NCBI GenBank assembly: GCA_030280995.1
Contig: JASXTE010000008.1
Coordinates: 4,731,001-4,795,000 of the forward strand
From: Hemileia vastatrix
Taxonomy: Eukaryota > Basidiomycota > Pucciniomycetes > Pucciniales > Zaghouaniaceae
DNA length: 64,000 nucleotides
Direction of reading: 5' to 3'
In this document: piece after piece, positions 62,001 to 64,000 of the stretch
Layout: every line of letters begins with the position of its first letter
How positions within the stretch are numbered: the first letter of the stretch is position 1
Made by a program: the position numbers and the translations under genes
Notes under the pieces: model-generated
Told to the model about the DNA's origin: nothing
Seen by the model: the letters and a program-made list of their open reading frames with translations, nothing else
Databases searched by the model: none

Positions 62001-62133
62001 CAGAGTCAGATCTCAGGCATCTGGAGGTTCTTATGTTTTGGAAGAGTTGGATGGTGCAGTCTTGAAAAAGAGGGTGGCTGCAGACCAAGTGAAGAGGTTT
62101 TATCCCAGAGGCACTAGGCATGAAGAAGATTGA
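59045..62133 (+). pseudogene. Pol of family 3: RT N-terminus, RNase H and integrase, with RT core deleted
   Basis: An N-terminal RT approach region (PYLIPVVCHEPWKIKPIP, SPVFSVKKQNGKLRVVHDLRA) stops at TAG 60011-60013 and continues to CYGLGDI (about 60105). There it jumps directly to RNase H sequence (AVLSQEDKTG, YSQPKLELCGVAKILKKLQ, HKPGKTFTMLDGLSRRP). The RT palm with its catalytic aspartates and the first RNase H aspartate are missing. Integrase follows after another stop: HHCC finger (about 61070-61200), core residues in SLDAVH, TVDGGPEF and EAEGMVERG (about 61265-61550), then a frameshift near 61800 and a GPYRV module ending at 62133. Not autonomous. Confidence 0.82.
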
Positions 62134-62220
62134 CTCCGCAATGAGGATAAACTACAGACCATTCTTTAATTTTGGTTTTTTTTGTGGTGATGCTATGCAT
62201 CTGTTTGTTGGAATTTTTTT
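62134..62220 (+). other. family-3 3' untranslated start with stem-loop motif
   Basis: CTCCGCAATGAGG plus ATAAACTA at 62134-62154 is another copy of the motif described in the findings. Confidence 0.5.
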
Positions 62221-62745
62221 GTTAGAGGGTACCCATGGGTGGGGCTTCTAGATTTGATCTTGGGAAGTGTAGGGGTGACTGATGGGCTGGCTGCTCTATC
62301 AACAGTTACCCCAGATTGTCTGTTTCCAACACTTTCTCTTAATTTGGTTGAACCCTAGTATTGGTTTATTTTCACAGGTTTTAGTCCTCTATGACTTTAA
62401 ACTTGAATTTCCTTTGGTTTTCAAGTGCCGGACTCTTCACTCTTATTGGTTTGAATTTTTTTGTGTTGAATGTTGTGTTTTTGTTAGAAGGTACCCAGGG
62501 GGGGCTTCTAGATTTTATTTTGGCAAGTGTGGGGGTAACTGATGAGCTGGCTGCTCTGTAGAACAGTTACCCCAGAATGTCTGTCTCAAGTCTTTTTTTT
62601 TTCCTAGTTGAATTCTAGTTCTGTTGTTTATTATTCAGGTTTTAAGTCCGCTATGACTTTAAACTGGTTTGGGACTGGCTTCTTTATCTTTGGTTCTTCA
62701 GATTGGTGGTGGATCACTGGTGGTCTCCCGTCATTTTTACTTATT
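62221..62745. repeat. tandem duplication, 262-bp period
   Basis: GTTAGARGGTACCCA starts copies at 62221 and 62483. Both continue through GGGGCTTCTAGATTT, a CTGGCTGCTCT block and an AACAGTTACCCCAGA block. Possibly part of the family-3 3' region. No gene. Confidence 0.75.
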
Positions 62746-63380
62746 GGAGGGAGCCCACCCAGTAATCATTTCTATGGACCGGACTTTCCCTTATTGGACC
62801 ATCTATGGAGCTGGACTTTCTTTGATTTTTGCAGTTATGTTTTTGCTAGATAGCAGTTTTAGATTATTTTCTTTTTTTTCTCTTTTTTTCTTTTAATTTT
62901 TTATGGGGTTTGTTTAAAATTATAGAATCAAAAATATAGGGTGTTACCACATCAGGGTCACCTAGATGTGGGCAAGCATTGGTGGGGAGAGGCTCATCAA
63001 TTGGCCGGGCAATGCTATTTTCTTATTTTTATTTATTATTTATTTCATGTGTTTCTGTGTTTCATTATTTTTTATTATTTTCTGAATTTCTAAATTTTTT
63101 GAATTTTGTTTTCTGTTAATCATTTAAAAGATTTAATTGTGTATCCACATCAAGGTGCACTTGGATGTGGGTAAGGTATCAGGGGATCAGCTCATCCATT
63201 GGCTGGGGGATACCATTTGTATTATTTTTTTTTATTTATTTTTATTTCATTTATTTTATTTCATTTCATTTTAGTTATTAATTTTTAATTTTAGTATATT
63301 AGTACAAAAAAAAAAAAAAAAAAATTCTGAAATTATTTTTTATTATTTGTTTTATATTATTTTTATGTTTCTAATCTTTT
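62746..63380. repeat. two related hairpin blocks and a poly-A run, no gene
   Basis: Blocks at about 62945-63030 and 63140-63220 share CCACATCA-GG, GATGTGGG, GCTCATC and ATTGGC, about 200 bp apart. Each can fold (AGCATT...AATGCT and GGTATC...GATACC). A run of 19 A lies at 63306-63324. Confidence 0.55.
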
Positions 63381-63613
63381 GCAGGAGCTCATTGTCTGGA
63401 TGATGAAGCTTCTGGAGGTTGGTCCGGATTGTGATGACATTTTTGTTTCTTGTTGGGATTGTGGGAAGCACTGTGTTCTTTGAAGTGCATCCTGCTGGAG
63501 AGATTATAGGGATTGTAATGATCAGGGATTGGATTAGAGGGAAGTTCAGAGAAGGAAGAAGAAGAGGCAGGAATGGAGTGCTGGAGGGTGTGTTTAATGA
63601 TCCTAGACATTTT

Positions 63614-64000
63614 TCAGTGGTCCTCCAGTAGGCGCTTTCTCAGGGATTTTTCAAAGTCATTCAAGGGTTCATGGAGGGCAAAGGCTTTTAGCATATTGAA
63701 ACACATGTTGATTAGGTGTTTCTTCATGTCTCCATAATCCAGGGTCAAAGAAGTTTCAAGAGTTTGGCTCACTCCAATAATAGATTCAGGAGGAGGGGTG
63801 CCAACTAGACAAGAAGAATCGGATCAGTAATTATTTTTGTTGAAGAAATGGAATAATTAATTTGGTACTTACAGATTGGAAGCTCATCAAATCTGTAAGC
63901 AGCTGGGATTTGGATCTCTGACGATTTTGTAATGGTCATAGTGGGTGGATCAACTAGGGAAAGATATGGATTCTCATGGTCTTCCTCTGAAGGATCCTGA
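63614..64000 (-). CDS. 3' end of an unknown spliced gene, running off the window
   Basis: On the minus strand an open exon from the window edge to 63873 (acidic start, SEEDHENPYLSLVDPP) meets GTAAGT at 63867-63872. A 68-nt intron (63805-63872, acceptor TCTAG) joins in phase to PPPESIIGVSQTLETSL..., with the helical end MKKHLINMCFNMLKAFALHEP. Stop at 63614-63616, after LLEDH. The same frame stays open beyond the stop, so the stop could be a mutation. No domain recognised. Codon choice and splice signals look genic. Confidence 0.45.

Larger units (their letters stand above)
55044..62133 (+). mobile_element. Ty3/gypsy element family 3, non-autonomous
   Basis: A third family, GC-richer than its surroundings: LTR 55044-56137, primer-binding site TGGCGCCCAACGTGGGG, gag with CCHC knuckle, protease, truncated RT, RNase H, and integrase without chromodomain. 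No second copy of the LTR start was found before 64000, so the 3' end is either beyond the window or lost. The protein type resembles the large gypsy group common in mushrooms and rusts (recognised from the RNase H and integrase blocks). Confidence 0.85.

Overview
This is AT-rich, repeat-dominated nuclear DNA of a fungus, most likely a basidiomycete and plausibly a rust (Pucciniales). The pointers are short GT-AG introns (about 50-80 nt), stacked Ty3/gypsy LTR retrotransposons, a Plavaka-type (Tnp2-like) transposase, a TET/JBP-like 2OG-Fe(II) dioxygenase of the kind expanded in mushroom and rust genomes, and an SNF2-type ATPase. The taxonomic call is inference. I saw no tRNA, rRNA, CRISPR array or ordinary housekeeping gene.

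Layout. 1-19320: three members of one chromodomain Ty3/gypsy family (family 1). E1 is a minus-strand partial copy whose LTR end sits inside the gag of E2, an old copy with many stops. E3 is a young, complete copy with 1139-bp LTRs, target duplication AATTT and a single nonsense codon in pol. 20358-21028: a dense array of about twelve different hairpins. 22259-23751: a solo LTR of family 2 (target duplication TTACC). 24349-25481: a TET/JBP-like dioxygenase gene. 26275-41922: five multi-exon, mostly broken genes (two of unknown function on the minus strand, a Plavaka transposase, an unknown plus-strand gene and an SNF2 ATPase). Between the first two lies a 2-kb array of about twenty palindromes spaced about 100 bp apart (29690-31650). 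42776-45320: a satellite with three 606-bp units, then about 230-bp units. 45900-55043: a decayed minus-strand family-2 element (D), interrupted by a family-1 solo LTR (49021-50149, target duplication TATAT). 55044 to beyond 62133: a third, GC-richer Ty3/gypsy element (family 3) with a deletion removing the reverse transcriptase core. It starts exactly where D's 5' LTR breaks off. 63614-64000: the end of a minus-strand gene running out of the window.

Best candidate for something undescribed: both related chromodomain families carry a second open frame overlapping the start of gag. In each, a GTAAGT donor a few codons after the gag ATG joins through a short intron (64 nt in E1 and E3, 79 nt in D) to the start of this second frame. 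The spliced product would be a coiled-coil, then a proline-rich region with a shared WKWD motif. A second, 58-nt GT-AG segment lies at the equivalent place in both families. This suggests the elements use alternative splicing, retrovirus-like, to make an accessory protein from the gag region.

A second theme is cytosine-methylation-like decay. The palindrome copies differ mainly at two central CpG sites. The one difference I found between E3's LTRs is CpG to TpG. The lost active-site residues of the transposase and the SNF2 ATPase can both be explained by CpG transitions. A TET-like gene lies about 4 kb from the palindromes. That these are linked is inference.
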